Assembly: GCA_013399115.1 (NCBI GenBank)
Contig: VXAA01001954.1
Location: forward strand, 317,306 to 381,305
DNA length: 64,000 nucleotides
Source of the DNA: Anseranas semipalmata
Taxonomy: Eukaryota; Chordata; Aves; Anseriformes; Anseranatidae
Direction: 5' to 3'
The position numbers and the translations under genes are program-made. The notes under the pieces were generated by a model. The model ran no database searches and was not told the DNA's origin. It saw nothing but the letters and a program-made list of their open reading frames with translations. Each line of letters starts with the position of its first letter. Position 1 is the stretch's first letter. Positions 1 to 13,590 of the stretch are shown piece by piece.

Positions 1-715
1 AGGTTATCAGTACTGCAGTCTCAGGCCCTTAGAAAAATGCAAATACAGCCACATACCCCCCTGAAGGCCACCTGCAGGGTAGCCCTTGCAGAAAGAGGTT
101 TGTCCCAAGCAGCGTCTGTGAGACCCAGCTTCAGCTCGGGTTCCAGCTGTTTAACATCAGCCCTCTGGACTGAACTTGTCCTTCTCTAGCACTGCGGGGG
201 TTTGCTTGCTTAGAGTAGTGGCTGCACTGAATTAAACTAAACACCCAGAAGACTCTCTCAGGTGTCTCTGGCTTTTGTGCAGTAACATCTCTTACATAGA
301 TTCCAGTGCCACCTATCCTAATGGTGGCCTGGAAGCCAGGAATTCGCATATGTTTTCAAGACATTCCTTTTGGCTTCAACATGGACATATGCCCAGCTGA
401 ATTCAGTCATCTTCCCCCACAACAGTGAAGTAAAACAGGATATCAAAACAGAACACAGTTAGAAATTGAGGGGAAAAAGGTATGTTGAAGGCAGACTGGA
501 TGAAGCATTTGTCCCAAATCCATGGCAGTCTGCAATATGTTTCTTTCACTGCTTCTAATTATAAAGTTTGGAAGTTTTTCGACTGCTGAAATGATTTATT
601 GGAACTGAGTACAAGGTAGGTTGTCATCAGAAATTGTAATAAAGCTCAGGGAGAAACAGAAATCAAAGTATTCCTCCAAATTTCCAGACAGTGTCGAAGA
701 CTATGGTATTAAAAC

Positions 716-892
716 TCATTGTATATATTATATAAATGCTATAATTTATAGCATATATATATATATGGTATAATATAATATAATATGATTATATATAGTT
801 AGATATATAATTTGTACTATATATAAAATATATAGTATAATATATATAGTATAATATATATATAACTTATTGTGTATGTATATATTTAAATA
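716..892. repeat. AT-rich low-complexity tract
   Basis: About 175 bp of nearly pure A/T with TATATA and TATAATA motifs. It includes the perfect short inverted repeat ATGCTATA-ATT-TATAGCAT at 736-754. It is a candidate for DNA unwinding or cruciform formation, but such tracts are common in introns. Confidence 0.85.
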
Positions 893-3800
893 GAAATATA
901 CGTGCCTTTTTTTAAGAAAAGAAAAAAGCTGAAGTTGATTTGCATCTATAAAATAAAATGATCCTGGTAGTTCTCCCTAAAGCAGTAGACTCTGCTTTAT
1001 TTTTTCCCCTTAGTGTGCATGCTCACAGGTTGTATGTTCAGCTTGTTTTTGAGGAAGCTGGGTGCTGAGAGCCCTGTTGTGAGAGCACCAGATTCATCCT
1101 TCAGGATTCATAGTTCCTGAGGGGCAGAGCTGTCATGAGTGGTTGACATTTAAGGGAGAGAAGGCTGTCTTCTGTGAATGCTGTGCAAGCCTCCCAAAGG
1201 TTTTGAAAACAGGGGCTAAATGCAAACTATATAAAGGCTTGAAGGGCGGCGTGCTCCTGGTAACCTGCGTGACTGCAGGTGCAGGTTGCTGCGCTGGATT
1301 CAGACATCCATTGACATCCATTCACATTCATTGCTTACAGAGAAGAGAAAGAAGAGAAATCTTCAGTGTTCATAGAAGTTGTTGTCGAATCTATTAGGAT
1401 ACAACAGAAAAAAATTTACAAAGACAGATTTAAACTCATTTGGAGTCACAGGAAGGATTAGGAAGCATTTCAGTGGTGCAGTAAATTAATGCAGAGATCT
1501 TTCACCTCCAGCCACTGGGTTCAAACTCATGCCAAGCTGCAGGCTGATAAAAACTGAGTGATTTAAACTATATCTTTTCTAGGGCATGGCCATGTTTTTT
1601 TGTGTGCAACTCTCTTCAATTGGAAAGAAATTGGAAATTTCCATTATATTCTAGTTCAGAATGTGGGATTATTGCATTGTAAATTTACAAAATTGATACA
1701 TTTTCAACGTTAATTAGATTTTTTATAACAAGAGCTTTGTCCTAATTTTATTAAAATATTTCAAAGCAGAGCTATTGAAATATGGCTGTTTTAGTGTGGG
1801 CATTGTTACAGGGGTATGGGAGTTCTTCATTCTCTTATTTATGGAAGAAGAGTTCATGTATATATGTGTGTACACATACTCTTTATATATAATAAAAACA
1901 CTAAAGAAGGAAATTGTCTGTTTTTAAAAACCTTAAGCCCTTAATCTTTCCTTTTTATAATAGCTAGACTTGGATGTAGCTAATGTCATTTGTATGTTCA
2001 GTACAACATATGCTATGAAAGCACAGCCAGCTATATTGATAAGATAACCCTACTTCTGTGTATACTATGGGTGCAGATTTGAATTTAACACTGTTAAGCT
2101 GTGGATGCGAAATGAGAGATCATGTGAGGCCTTTTTCAAAAATCAGACCATAAAACATACATTCAAATGATACCAAGTCATAAATTCATAAAAGTGAAAC
2201 AGCTCCATGTTTATGTTTCTTTAACACTCCATAACTCAGACATTTTTTGTATATGTTGTGTTGTGGCATACGGTCTTCTTCTATCAGAAAGTTACAAAGA
2301 TCTGAATAATGTTACATAAAAATTGGGAGAAAAGCTCTGGTATTTTTCATTGTTGCGATTACGATCTGGTACATGGTATAGGTGACAGAACACCTATATC
2401 CTAGACAAGATGAGATACAACTTTCAGTAGGTATCTCTAACTGCATGAAATAAATATTATTTTATGCATTTATTTTATTTTAGAAATGTATTATCATCTC
2501 TCATTGCTGAGGCAATATTTTATTAATCGTTCTCTCCTGGAAGAAAAATAACATCTCACTAGTCAGTCAGGAATCCTTACAGTTCTGGAAGCTGCATAAG
2601 ACGGCCTTTTTAGACATGAAAAGGACCTTTGAGAGAATTAGAGAAGCATAGGTGTTTGTTAATAAAAGCCCAAATGTTCCACTCTTGTTCATTTGAGTAA
2701 TTCAGTTTACTTCAGTAGAAAGGACTATTCATATGTCAGTATAAGGCACCTAGTGAAGAAGTACCACTTTGTAATTTCTTAAATAATTCATCTCTGGGGA
2801 TGGATAATGCATATTAGAGCATTTTAATTATAGTGGATTGTGTTTTATTTGCAGAGCAACAGCTAGGGTGTACAGAGGTTTTCAGGGTTATTGTGTAATG
2901 GGTTATGTCTCTGATTAAAGATTATTTACGTGTTGGGATTTCATTATTATTTTTATTTACTTCATAGACATACTTCACAAAATATCATAGGCTGGCATCT
3001 CTACAGTAGCTCGGAGCTGCTCTTTAAAATGTCCTTGACTTTAAATAAGTATATAGCCAGAATAGGCATATTCTTGGCTTCAATGTAATTTGCCTTAGTC
3101 CACTCTCTGACAAGGCTGTTTAGAAGGGAAGATGCCAGTGGTTTCCAACAGGAAAATTTATACTGGGGGAAATTCTGTGTTTGACAGTAACACGAAAGGA
3201 CACTGGAGACAGGTATGGAGGAACCTACTACAAGGGATTCCAAATTTTAATTGGACTTTTATTTGCTTCTGCCATACAAACAGTTGGAGAATTTATTAAT
3301 AATTAAATAAAAACAGTAGAATCCTTCTGGCTGATTAGGCTTGGGGGGAGCTAACAATGTACCACAGTGCTTTAACAAAGAGTCACATTTTCTGCTTGGG
3401 CCATGTGCTGGAAAGAGCCTGAATTTGGGAAGAGGAACAGTAAAGGACAGCAGACTCCTTCTCTTTTTTCACATGTAGGTGGGAAGGGAGGGAAACAGCT
3501 AAGAATATTTATTTTTACCAGGAAAAAAAAACACAACAGTTTGAATATTCTATCTTGAACATAGAGAACCAGAATAGCCTAACTCCTGGCATCCCTTCCC
3601 AAGAGGGATACAGGGCAGAGCACCTTGTCAGCTTTACCTGCCTGGGCTTTCCAGTTGTCTTCTCTAGAAGACGATGTCAGCTCACACATGGGGCCTCCCC
3701 TGTCACCTCATACCGAGGATGTGCTGGGTGGACAGGTCTGAGGCCATGGGGAGCCCTCATGGCTCTCCTCAGCCTAAGCCAGGTAGGCCTGAAGGCTAGG

Positions 3801-5791
3801 TTGGATGGGATAAGCAACAATGAGCTTTTTATTGCGACCTGATTGCCGTCTGACTTCTGATTCTTCAGGTAATAAGTTGGTTTGTGATAGAGTGGGGGAG
3901 GATGGTGTAAGAACTTCTTGGAAGTATGCCTCACAGCATTAGCAATTGAAACCAACCCAGAGTTAGTTGTTTTTTTTTCTTCATGCTTTTCACTATAGTA
4001 TTTTAGAGACCATTAAATGTGAATTTAATTAATCCTTATGGTTTCTTTGGGAGATAAAAGATTGCTCTTAGTCCTATTTTGTGAACGGGGAAACTGAGAT
4101 AGTTTCAGGCTGTGTAACACCTCCTGACTCCCAGCACCCTGCCTTCTCTCCAGGCCGTATCGTTTCGGTGCCCGGCACACTGCGTGTCCAAGCCCCTACA
4201 TACCTATGCCAGTTGCAAGTGCTTCAAGCCTGCTTACGTTCAAGCTCCAGGTACCACAAATTCTGCATCTGAAGAATGAGATATATAGTAAAGACATCTG
4301 TCAAAATTTTGATTTAAAGGCCTTGCCTTTAAATCTGTGAGAGCATCAGGCACAGGGTTCGTTTTGATGGCATTCATCTCCCTTGACCACACTGATGTTT
4401 TTCTCCAGTTCCATAACACTTTCATTTCTGTACCTCTTGCTTGAAAATCTCTGACCCTGAGAGCCATTTAGAGGCAGGAGTCTTGCTGAAAAGAGCCTCA
4501 TTTACTGCAGTGTCTTAATTTGCTCCCTGCAAACGATCCTTATGATATGCTGAGGCCATGGAAGAAGAGAGCATACGTAAGCCTGCAGCTGATAAGTGGT
4601 TCATAACATCTAAAAGGGAATGAAATGCAATAACATGGGGCAGTTTTAATTCTGGTACTTCCTAACTTCCTGCTTGATAGAGCAATGTACCTTTAATTGA
4701 GATTTGAAACGTAATTCCTTGAGGTTGTTTGTTTCCTTTGTATTTTTTGAGAGCCAGAAAGAATGATGTTGCTTGCCATTGTAGCAACAACTTCCTACAT
4801 ATGTGATGATCACTCGTTGAACCCTGGGCCTCTAAGACTACAGCACATGCTGTTTCAGCTTGTTAGGGGATTAACAACTTTAGCTGAAAGCGTAATAAGC
4901 CTTTTATCCTTTAGGCACCAGCTATTACAGGGGGTATGCACATCACGTTTGAACGGTGCCCTATCTAGCATGATTTAAAAAGAAACAAAGAAGGAATGGA
5001 GGACAGTTGGGGACAGCCTTGGACTGAAAGCTGGGGCTGTACTGCAGGGTATATTGAACCTCAGTAGTTTTTGCTTTCTTAATTGTTTTGCTGTTCACAG
5101 GGCTGACGTGCATGCTACACAGAGGAGGACTGCTGAGGCGGTTGTTAATGGGGAATGTGCCTTTTGCTGTGCTGGAGCATGCTGTATTTCCTTTTTATCG
5201 CACCTGCAAGTGTTACTCTGGAGCAAGGCACTAAATTTTGTATACCGTCTGGATGTCAGCGAGCCTTTCAAAGAGGTTTTTTGTGTTGTAGTTAGAATTC
5301 CAGTTTGGGTTAGCAAACTGATGTCAGAGCTGTGGAGTAACCCTCTGATTGCTTTGCTCATGCCAGTGCTCTGAAATGGGCTAAAAACCATTTTCATTTT
5401 CCCTTCAATTCTCATGGATAAAGGCCACCAGTATTATTCTCCTACCCTCTCTGAGAGCCTGTTTCATTTTGTTGAAAACAAACAGAAAACGCGCTTAGTT
5501 TCTAAATTCTTGTTCATCTGGAAACTCTTTTTGGCTATAAATTAGGAAATAGTGGCTTAATGCATTTTGGGCCGCGCTTTTAATTGTGTACGGTGGACAC
5601 AGAAACCTGCCTGGTGCATTTTTTGTTCCCTTTTTAACCTCACAAGAAATGTAGAATGTTTCAGTATTGGTAGTATTTTGTTCCCTGAAATGAAATCTGT
5701 CTTTAAAAGGCAGATCACCAGTATGCCGTTTATGGTCTGAGTTCACTATGTATTTTGGATACGTCTGTCTTTGGACAAAACTTCAGTAGAA

Positions 5792-5990
5792 AATAGAATA
5801 GAATAGAATAGAATAGTTCAGTTGGAGGGGACCTTCAAAGATCATCTAGTCCCACTGCCTGAAAGTTTCACCTTTCTGCCTTTCAGCCTTCAGGATATTG
5901 TCAAAACCCAACTTTCAGCATCAGAATGTTGTCCCATGCCTGCCGGTACACTGGCTCCTCAGCGAATGTTTGAAAGGGCATTGCCTAAGG
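5792..5990 (-). mobile_element. CR1 LINE 3'-end fragment with AATAG repeat
   Basis: A short (AATAG)n run at 5792-5816 leads into GTTCAGTTGGAGGGGACCTT and AAAGATCATCTAGTCCCACT. This is the typical reverse-complement 3' end of avian CR1. Weaker similarity (GTTTGAAAGGGCATTGCC) continues to about 5990. It is truncated and diverged; the right boundary is approximate. Confidence 0.65.
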
Positions 5991-7859
5991 AGCGGCATCA
6001 GGAAGCAGAGAGCAGGGCTGGCGCGCGGGGTGGCCCCGTGCTGGGCTCTGTCACCCAGCAGCCGGGCGCTGGGGACAGGCGCACAGAGGCTGCTGTGCCG
6101 CCTGGCAGGTGACACGAGTGTCAGCCGAGTGCGGAGGAATGCCACATGCCAGGAAATACTGCGACCACCTCCTGCATTTTGTATAAGCAATTTTCTAGTC
6201 TGTTGTCTTCTGTCAAATGCAATGTTCTGAAACATTTAAATAAAATAAATATTGCTGTTGAGTTATATTTAGGAGCCATGTGAAATTTCTCTAGTGAAAC
6301 TCCCAGCCAGGCAAAACATGCTGGCTTTCAGGTTTCTGTACCACTTGAAGCTCAATCTGGGTTTGCAGAAGAGGTGGTTTGTGAAATCTGCTGTTCCGAG
6401 GAGGAGGCCTGGTGTGGTGCTAAGCAGGCGGCCGCAGAGATTTGGGGTGGGTGCCCCCTGGGTGGGTTGCAGTGGAGCAGAGTTCAGCTTCTGCCAGGTG
6501 GAAGGTCAGGAAAGCAAATCGTAAGAGAGGCTGTGGATGGAAATCGAGATGAAGGTTTGCATACACCTCCCACCCCCGTTCATTGCAATCACCGAGCTTT
6601 CAGATTTGCCAGGCTTTCTGGGTGTGCGTTGCTTGTCTAATGAGCAACATTATTGATGTAATGAATCCCGGCGCAAGCAGGGGCTGGCCGAGGTGAGAGG
6701 AGGTAGGTGGAAGTTCCTCTGAAGGTAGGGTTGGACCCTGCTCAGGTGGGGACTGCTGGGGGTGACGGGGGCAGAGAAGTCTGTCCTCAGCTGAGGCTGA
6801 CCTCCCACCGCCCGCCCTCCCTCTCCTTCCCCCCAGCAAGGGGCTGCTCGTGGCACACTGCCCATAGCCCTTAGCCCAGGGTGCTTCCAGTGGCACCGTG
6901 TTGCCTGCTGGGACGTGGCCAGTCGGAGCATGTGCGCTTTCCACATTCGGTCAGCTGGAGGCCCATTTGGAGGCTCCCTGAGCACAGAGAGCGAGGTCTG
7001 CATCTCGGTTCTGATTTCTGGATAGGTGCCAGCAGTGCAACAGTTTGTCATCCACGCGACATCCGCTGCTGGTATCATGTAGGCTCCGGTGCACATTTTA
7101 CTTCACTTTTCCCCGATACTAAAATACAGTCAGAGGTGTTTGGATGAAAGCAGCACTCGCTATTCTCTCTTCCTTTTCATGGTGGGGGGGGCAGGGAGGC
7201 TTAGCATGCTTGCAAATCACTGTGGTTCTTCCTCATAAAGATTTCCAAAATAATTTCAAAATATACAAGGACTTTATTTTAAAGTGTGTATTAGTGAAGA
7301 AGCGTGCAGATTTGTTTGCCGCGGTGGTGGTCTAGCTGTGAAGGTTATGCAATAAAACAGAATTTTAAACAGCACTTAAAATAGGAACACACATTATCTA
7401 CAAGCTTGTTTTATTTTTAACTCAGTAGGATCCTTCTTTTGTTCGTTTAAAAGTTAAGCTCGTTTGAAATATACTAGGAAGGGGCATAGAAACCTTTATT
7501 CTTCCAGAGGGTTGAATTCTTTTGTGAGATATGATAGACAAAGCTGGCATCCCTTTTACAAGATATGTAAAGCCTGTCTCCAGACATTGTGACATTGCTA
7601 CAGACAGAGTTTGTCATCCATAAATTTACAGCTTATTTCAGTCTATTCATAAATTGACTAAATTTTTTTTGAAAGAAAAAAATATATATAGGTGTATAAA
7701 ATACCCGGTTACAGGTTGTGTTCTATTTAGCCCTTGATTGAAACGTATTGCTCCTCAGTATCTTTTAGCTATGAAAATTATAATATGGAACAGAGATTAG
7801 AATGAAATTATCATGGCTAGAAGGCATTTACTCAGTGGTGGCAGCCACATAAACCTGAG

Positions 7860-8180
7860 CCCTGAGAATGATGATAATACATTAGGTTCTGCATGCCCGA
7901 TATTATTGCTGTACATTATGTATGTTTCATTTATACTATTTCGCACACACCAGCAACGCTGACAGATAGGTAATTACTCTCTGCGCCAATGAACACTTAT
8001 CAGCACCGCCGCTGTTTATTGCTGGAATGAAGTGCGCTTGTCAGTCAAGGTCACTTGTTTGTGTGTCCTTTTTAATAGTTCTTTCACAGTTGTTGAACTT
8101 TGCGTGCAGTTCTTACAGCGGGCTTTCTGGGGCTTACTTTACCGCATAATGTGCCGCTCGTGTTATCAAAGTCATTTGTA
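7860..8180. promoter_or_regulatory. Candidate intronic regulatory element
   Basis: Non-repetitive sequence with balanced composition and several CpGs, in otherwise AT-rich intron. It includes TCAAGGTCA at 8045-8053, a perfect extended half-site for NR5A/ERR-type nuclear receptors, with GATA-type (TTATCA) and homeodomain-type (TAATTGATA) motifs nearby. The regulatory role is inferred from composition and motifs only. Confidence 0.25.
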
Positions 8181-8709
8181 TTTATCACTTTAATTGATAA
8201 ACAACCAAGTTGCAGGAAGCAGAACTGGAGATATGAAAAAGCATATTTTGCTAGTCACCTGATCCCGGGAGGTGTTTGGTCATGAATGACCTCAGGAAGC
8301 AGCGTTTACCAGAGACCCCTGGACCGTGGTGTGCCACCAGCAGAAGCTGGTGAAATTTCTTGTTGTAAAGTTAAACATTAATTTAATGGGGATGAATACC
8401 AATGCAATTTGCAGGCTGCTGTAGGGCTGCTGCTTGTGCTTTTTGGCAGAATATTTGCCATTCCTGAACAGGCTCTTACTGCTCATACCCTTAGGATATG
8501 CATGTGATAGACGAATCTACTTTGTTTGCCTTCAAATCAGTGTTTCTTTTCTGCAAGAAACCTTACAGAAGCTCTGTAGTATTGCATGAAATATGTTTTC
8601 CAGGTTACAAGTGTGGCTGTAAAAAATTTTCTGTTCTTCAAATTAATAGTGTCAAAGGCATTATGGCAAGCCCATAATTTCATTGGTTACAAAGAAAAGA
8701 ATTCTCAGG

Positions 8710-8854
8710 CTTTCCCTTTCCCTTTCCCTTTCCCTTTCCCTTTCCCTTTCCCTTTCCCTTTCCCTGTCCCTCTTTCTTTCTCTTTCTTTTCTTTTCTTTT
8801 CTTTTCTTTTCTTTTCTTTTCTTTTCTTTTCTTTTCTTTTCTTTTCTTTTCTCT
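8710..8854 (+). repeat. Long polypyrimidine tract: (CCCTTT)n then (CTTTT)n
   Basis: Uninterrupted hexamer copies of CCCTTT run from about 8711 to 8765. An irregular CT-rich link follows, then (CTTTT)n pentamers to about 8851. Apart from one G near 8766, the strand is pure pyrimidine for about 145 bp. The FPFPFP- and FLFFSF-like reading frames across it are artefacts of the repeat. It is followed by a short unique stretch and an A14 run at 8875-8888. Confidence 0.97.
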
Positions 8855-9815
8855 CCTGCTACTGAAGCTTTATTAAAAAAAAAAAAAACAGAATAACCTC
8901 TAGGATATAATAATTTATCCAGTCAAGATAACTGTAGCTATTTCCTTAAGCCTGTAATCAGCCTGAGTTTGCGTGTTGTGAGATTTATACCGCAGTTACT
9001 TATTACCAAAGAAACAGTTAAAAAGGATTTATGTAGTGCATGCAGCGTGTGTGTCTGGAATTTTTGTACACGTTCCTAACTTCTGTACTCCAATATCTCC
9101 TTGGTCCTGTTAGCAGAGGGCACTATTTTGAAGTGGAGACTGAACATTCAATTAAATGCAAATTTTATTCAGACATTAAAGCAGAATCACATTCATTCAT
9201 TAAACTCAAATGATGCTTTTATTTAGAAAAATATATCAGCACATGGTAGCACCACATGCTGCTTATAAATAACTGTGGTGATCTGGTTGTGCAAAAGTAT
9301 ATAATTTCATTATTAAAGGATTTAAACTCCTTACAAGGTGCATGGTGTCCATGAATGTCTCACTTAATTTGATTACATCCATAGAAAAAGAATTTCACTT
9401 ACATGGAAGGCAGTGGGTCTCCTATCTTACGGTGCAGTTCTAATGCATTACGATCCCAATCTCACACTTGAAGGTGCTGACTTCGCTGGATGCATTTAAT
9501 ATTTCTGGTGCATAAATGCAGATTTGAGCAATTCGGTTCGTTTCTGAACCTAGCCTGCCAAGATTCCACATTTTCATACCACTTCCTTTTCTTAGTTCTT
9601 AGTTACCAGAGTGTTACAAAGAAAGGGTTTTGATCTCATGTAGATAGCATAGCATTAATTACCCTGACACTAATTAAACTGCATCAAACAAATACCACCG
9701 TGTTCCTCAGGGGGACAACAGAAGGCAGTTTAAAATAATTACTGGAGCTTCATGCATGTGTGAAGTTTTCATTACTCTTAGGACATGAGCAAAAGAGATT
9801 TGGTATCATTAAAAT

Positions 9816-9824
9816 CCCCCCCCC
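9816..9824 (+). repeat. C9 homopolymer
   Basis: Nine consecutive C bases in AT-rich intron sequence. It is a likely length-variable site. Confidence 0.9.
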
Positions 9825-12800
9825 TTTAGTGTTTGCAAAAAATGACTAAAATTTCCTTGGAGCATATTGACGTCTAAATAGTAGTGATTTCAGTTCTTGC
9901 AAATAGTAACTTTTCTTTAAGAATTGTAAGCCTGTGAAGCAGGAACAGGTGTTCCAGTCCACATTCTGGTATGATTATGTATTAGCTTATGTTTGTCAGA
10001 CCATTTCATTAACCACCCACTGCTATCACATATACATATACTTTGTTCTTTCTGAACCATGAAATGAAATGCATATATCTTCACTAATGCTTGCTATCAA
10101 TGTAAATGAGAAAAGGAGGCTTATTACCAATCACTGCTGCTGTGAAGCACACACCTCTGTACAGTTACAGGTAATAAACATCTTTTTGTAAGTAGGAAGC
10201 AAGATATATTGAGTCCTACGTGCAAAAAGAGGCAGGCATGCCTTCCGCTGTACTCCAGCATTAATAGATTGCAATTCCCAGCCATGTTTGCGCATTCAAC
10301 AGGACATCCTAAAGCGTGTTTCTAATCTCTCAACCAGAAGGTATTATTCCTTTTCATTCTCGTTTCTATCTTGCAAATGTTTTGAAGCTAAAAAAACTTT
10401 TCTGGCCAACAGTTAACGGGCAGCTTCTCCGAGGAAAATTAGAGCATATTTGCACCATTGAGCAAGGGCCGGTTTCTGGATCAGCGGTCACTGTTGTCAG
10501 CATCCTGCAGCCCGCAGCAGCAGCAGCTTTATAGCCCCTTTTAAAATGTGGGTGGAAGAGTGCAGGAACCAAATAGCGGCAAGCAAAAACGACACAAGAG
10601 ACAGTAAATGCAGAAAATCTGGAGTTCCAAACTCAATGTGAATGCCATATTTTGCTAATGCTTACTCGACTATGCATGAAGAACCGCTTTCCCTTCTCCA
10701 ACTTTGTGTGCATTTCATATTTCCCGATGCCATAAAAGCTACCTAAACCACTGTACGTGGTCATGTATCCTGTTTATTTCTAGAGGTCTATACAGTGTTA
10801 GTAAACTTCTTTGAATTTGGCCCTGATGGCACTTGCCTACAGTATTTGAGACAGCGAGACAGCCAGCATTTCTAGATCTGTGCCAGTCATAGCGTTCTGA
10901 GTATGTGATCCTGGCTTGAAATTTGATTATGTACAATTTGAATGTATACAGTCATCTATCATAACCCACTTATTTTCTGTCTCCTTCGAAGGAACTATTT
11001 AAAAGATTTATCTGTGATGGAAGGTCCAAGGATGGTGATGGTGATTCTTTTTCTTTTTTTTAAATTAAAGTAATGCCTTGATATTACTAAATCTGCTGCC
11101 TGGAATATACCATTGAATTAATATTGTGCAATTGACAGACTAAGCAGAGATGATCAAAACCGATTGGAGAGGAAATACAAAATTAATCCAGTTGTAGGAT
11201 TCTGCAAACCCAACAAACATGCAGAAAGGAGTACTTTTATTTCTTTGTAGCCAGATGGTTTGTCCTATTTTAAGCTGATAGAATCTTCATGCATTTCTTT
11301 TGGATGTCATTGGTTTTAACTGCCAGACAGTATCTACTGTTAGAACTTTCCTTATTCCTGGATTATTTAAAGAGTATTTTTGGCACATTTGAATGATCAT
11401 ACTGTACACCAAGTTAATTTTTCCTTACACTTAGCTCATACGTGAAAAAAGTGTTTATATAATGAAAAAAACCCTCTAAAATGAACAGTTCTTTTTTTCC
11501 TTCTTTTGACATGATGTTGACAGAAGTCGCTTTGATGTAGTTTAGAGTCATGAATTTTCTATCTGTTCTGTTTTTCCTGGGGCTCCATCTATTCAGACAT
11601 CCTGATCTGTCATTTTGCAACACTTTGTGAAGTGCTTGACAGATAGCGGTTTTGACAAGTGCTGGACATCAGCAGCAATTCAGAATAAGCAGTGTATATT
11701 TCTCCAGGTAAAGTGACAAAACGTCTAAAAGCGTAAGAAGAACTGTACAGTCTTCAATCACATTGAATGTTACAAAGCAAGACTTTTTCTGCTTTCTCCA
11801 TTTGTTCTAGTAATGTGTAGGGCTTCATACTTGAGTATCTGCTGGAATTTTGGATTGAGAACTCTTTTTTTTTCTTTTTGTATTTCCTAATACACGCTGT
11901 GTTAAAAAATGAAAGGGCTTGCTGAGTCTGAGATCCAGACGAGTGCAGCACACCCAGTGTTTCATGCAATAATAATTTCCAGTGCCTTCTAGTGTTTGAC
12001 ATAAACAATATACGCATGTGATCAATTATCTTTGTTTTTTTTTCTTTTTTTTTTTAATGCCATTTAATCCTACAAATAAATTATATAAAGAATGTAATTT
12101 AGGAATGTCACCATTATTGATTACTCATTCTGTTTCCTGATGATGGTTTATGTTATATCACCAATAGGTACTCAGAGATTCCATATTTACATTATGTAGT
12201 ATATTGAACATGTAAAATATTTCATATAATTATTTTGCATCTGTATTCACTCAAGAAACAGCTGTTGAAAGTTGAGGGGGATGCAAAATGGCACAGCCTG
12301 AAGATGTTCTTGTTCATTCAGCTAACTCCTTTTTGATGTGATACCTACTGGCAGGGTTGTGTGGTGAATTCAACTTCTTTGACAGCCATCAGCCCCACTG
12401 ACCAGTAGTTTCAGTTTTTGTAGTTAGGGGAAAGATGAGAAAAAATATTTCCATAATTTAGATTTTTTTTCAGCTGCTGGATTGAAAGCCCCTGCCAACA
12501 GCTATCTAAATCAACACCATGCCAACATGTTCTGTAGTCCGAAGGTCACTCAAACATCTGGCCCCACAGTCTTGTTCTTTAAGGTTTGTCACTGGGCAGC
12601 ATCTGTTTATAGATTCTTTCTCAACCTCTCTTTGATCACTTTGACAGCAAAAAGAAGCTTCTATCACCCTTGATGTGTTAAGATAAAAATATCAGGAACA
12701 TCAGACCGTTGTAAAATTTGGTGCGATTTCATATAATACTGGATCTGCACTTTTAGTTTCTCAAGTTTAAATATTTTTTCCTTGTCTGTGTTAGAGGGAA

Positions 12801-13171
12801 TTATGTAGTATGCTCTGCTGTTGAGATTTAAAATATATATATATATTGTCAGAGCTGATATGTTCAGTGGGAATGTGAAAATGGCTACACTAAGCAGGTC
12901 TTGCCCGGCTGAGCTTGGTCAGCATTTAAAAAAAAGTTTGGAAAGTGAGCAGAGCCTGCATATTTAGCTCTTGTCTATTTTGAGTAACGTTATCTAACTC
13001 TCTCTGGTGTGTCAGTCCTATGTAGTCCTACGAAGAGTTACCTATTTTGTAAAGGTTTGTATCTGCTTCTATGTCTCTAGATATTTCTCTTAAAAGTAAT
13101 TGTAGAAAAAATTGCAAGTAAGATATTTACTTCCCTGTTTTCCTTTAGTAACTTATGGTTAACTTTTGGAT

Positions 13172-13590
13172 ATAGAATCACACAGAATCACAGAACCATT
13201 TAGGTTGGACAAGACCTCCAAGATCACTTAGTCCAACCTGTAACCTAACACTACCTATTTTCCTAATATCTAACCTAAACCTCCCCTGGCACAACTTTAG
13301 TGCATTCCCCCTCATCCTATCACCTGGCGCGTGGGAGAAGAGACCAATCCCTACCTCACTACAGCCTCCTTTAAGGTACCTGTAGAAAGCGATAAGGTCG
13401 CCCCTGAGCCTCCTCTTCTCCAGGCTAAACAACCCCAGCTCCCTCAGCTGCTCCTCATAAGACTTGTTCTCCAGACCCCTCACCAGCTTCGTTGCTCTTC
13501 TCTGGACCCGCTCCAGCACCTCGATGTCCTTCCTGTAGTGAGGGGCCCAAAACTGAACACAGCACTCGAGGTACAGCCTCACCAGAGCCA
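13172..13590 (-). mobile_element. CR1 LINE 3' fragment (end of reverse-transcriptase ORF plus 3' UTR)
   Basis: The left end has the CR1 terminal repeat form AGAATCACACAGAATCACAG, then GGTTGGACAAGACCTCCAAG. Read on the minus strand it encodes the CR1 ORF2 C-terminus, with motifs such as [40 protein letters not shown] and GRFRLDIRK, in a frame that stays open. It is 5'-truncated near 13590, as is usual for CR1, and lies antisense to CYP7B1 in intron 1. No full-length or active element is present. Confidence 0.93.

Noticed and set aside
5054..5415. Overlapping 106-codon ORFs on both strands
   Set aside because: No recognisable domain, no codon or splice support, and sense/antisense ORFs of this size are expected by chance in 64 kb.
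6600..7096. Minus-strand ORFs of 114 and 148 codons in GC-rich sequence
   Set aside because: GC-rich sequence lowers stop-codon density; the translations are Pro/Arg/Ser-rich with no family similarity and overlap in different frames.
8586..8876. ORFs encoding FPFPFP and SLSLSL repeats
   Set aside because: Direct translation of the CCCTTT/CTTTT microsatellite.
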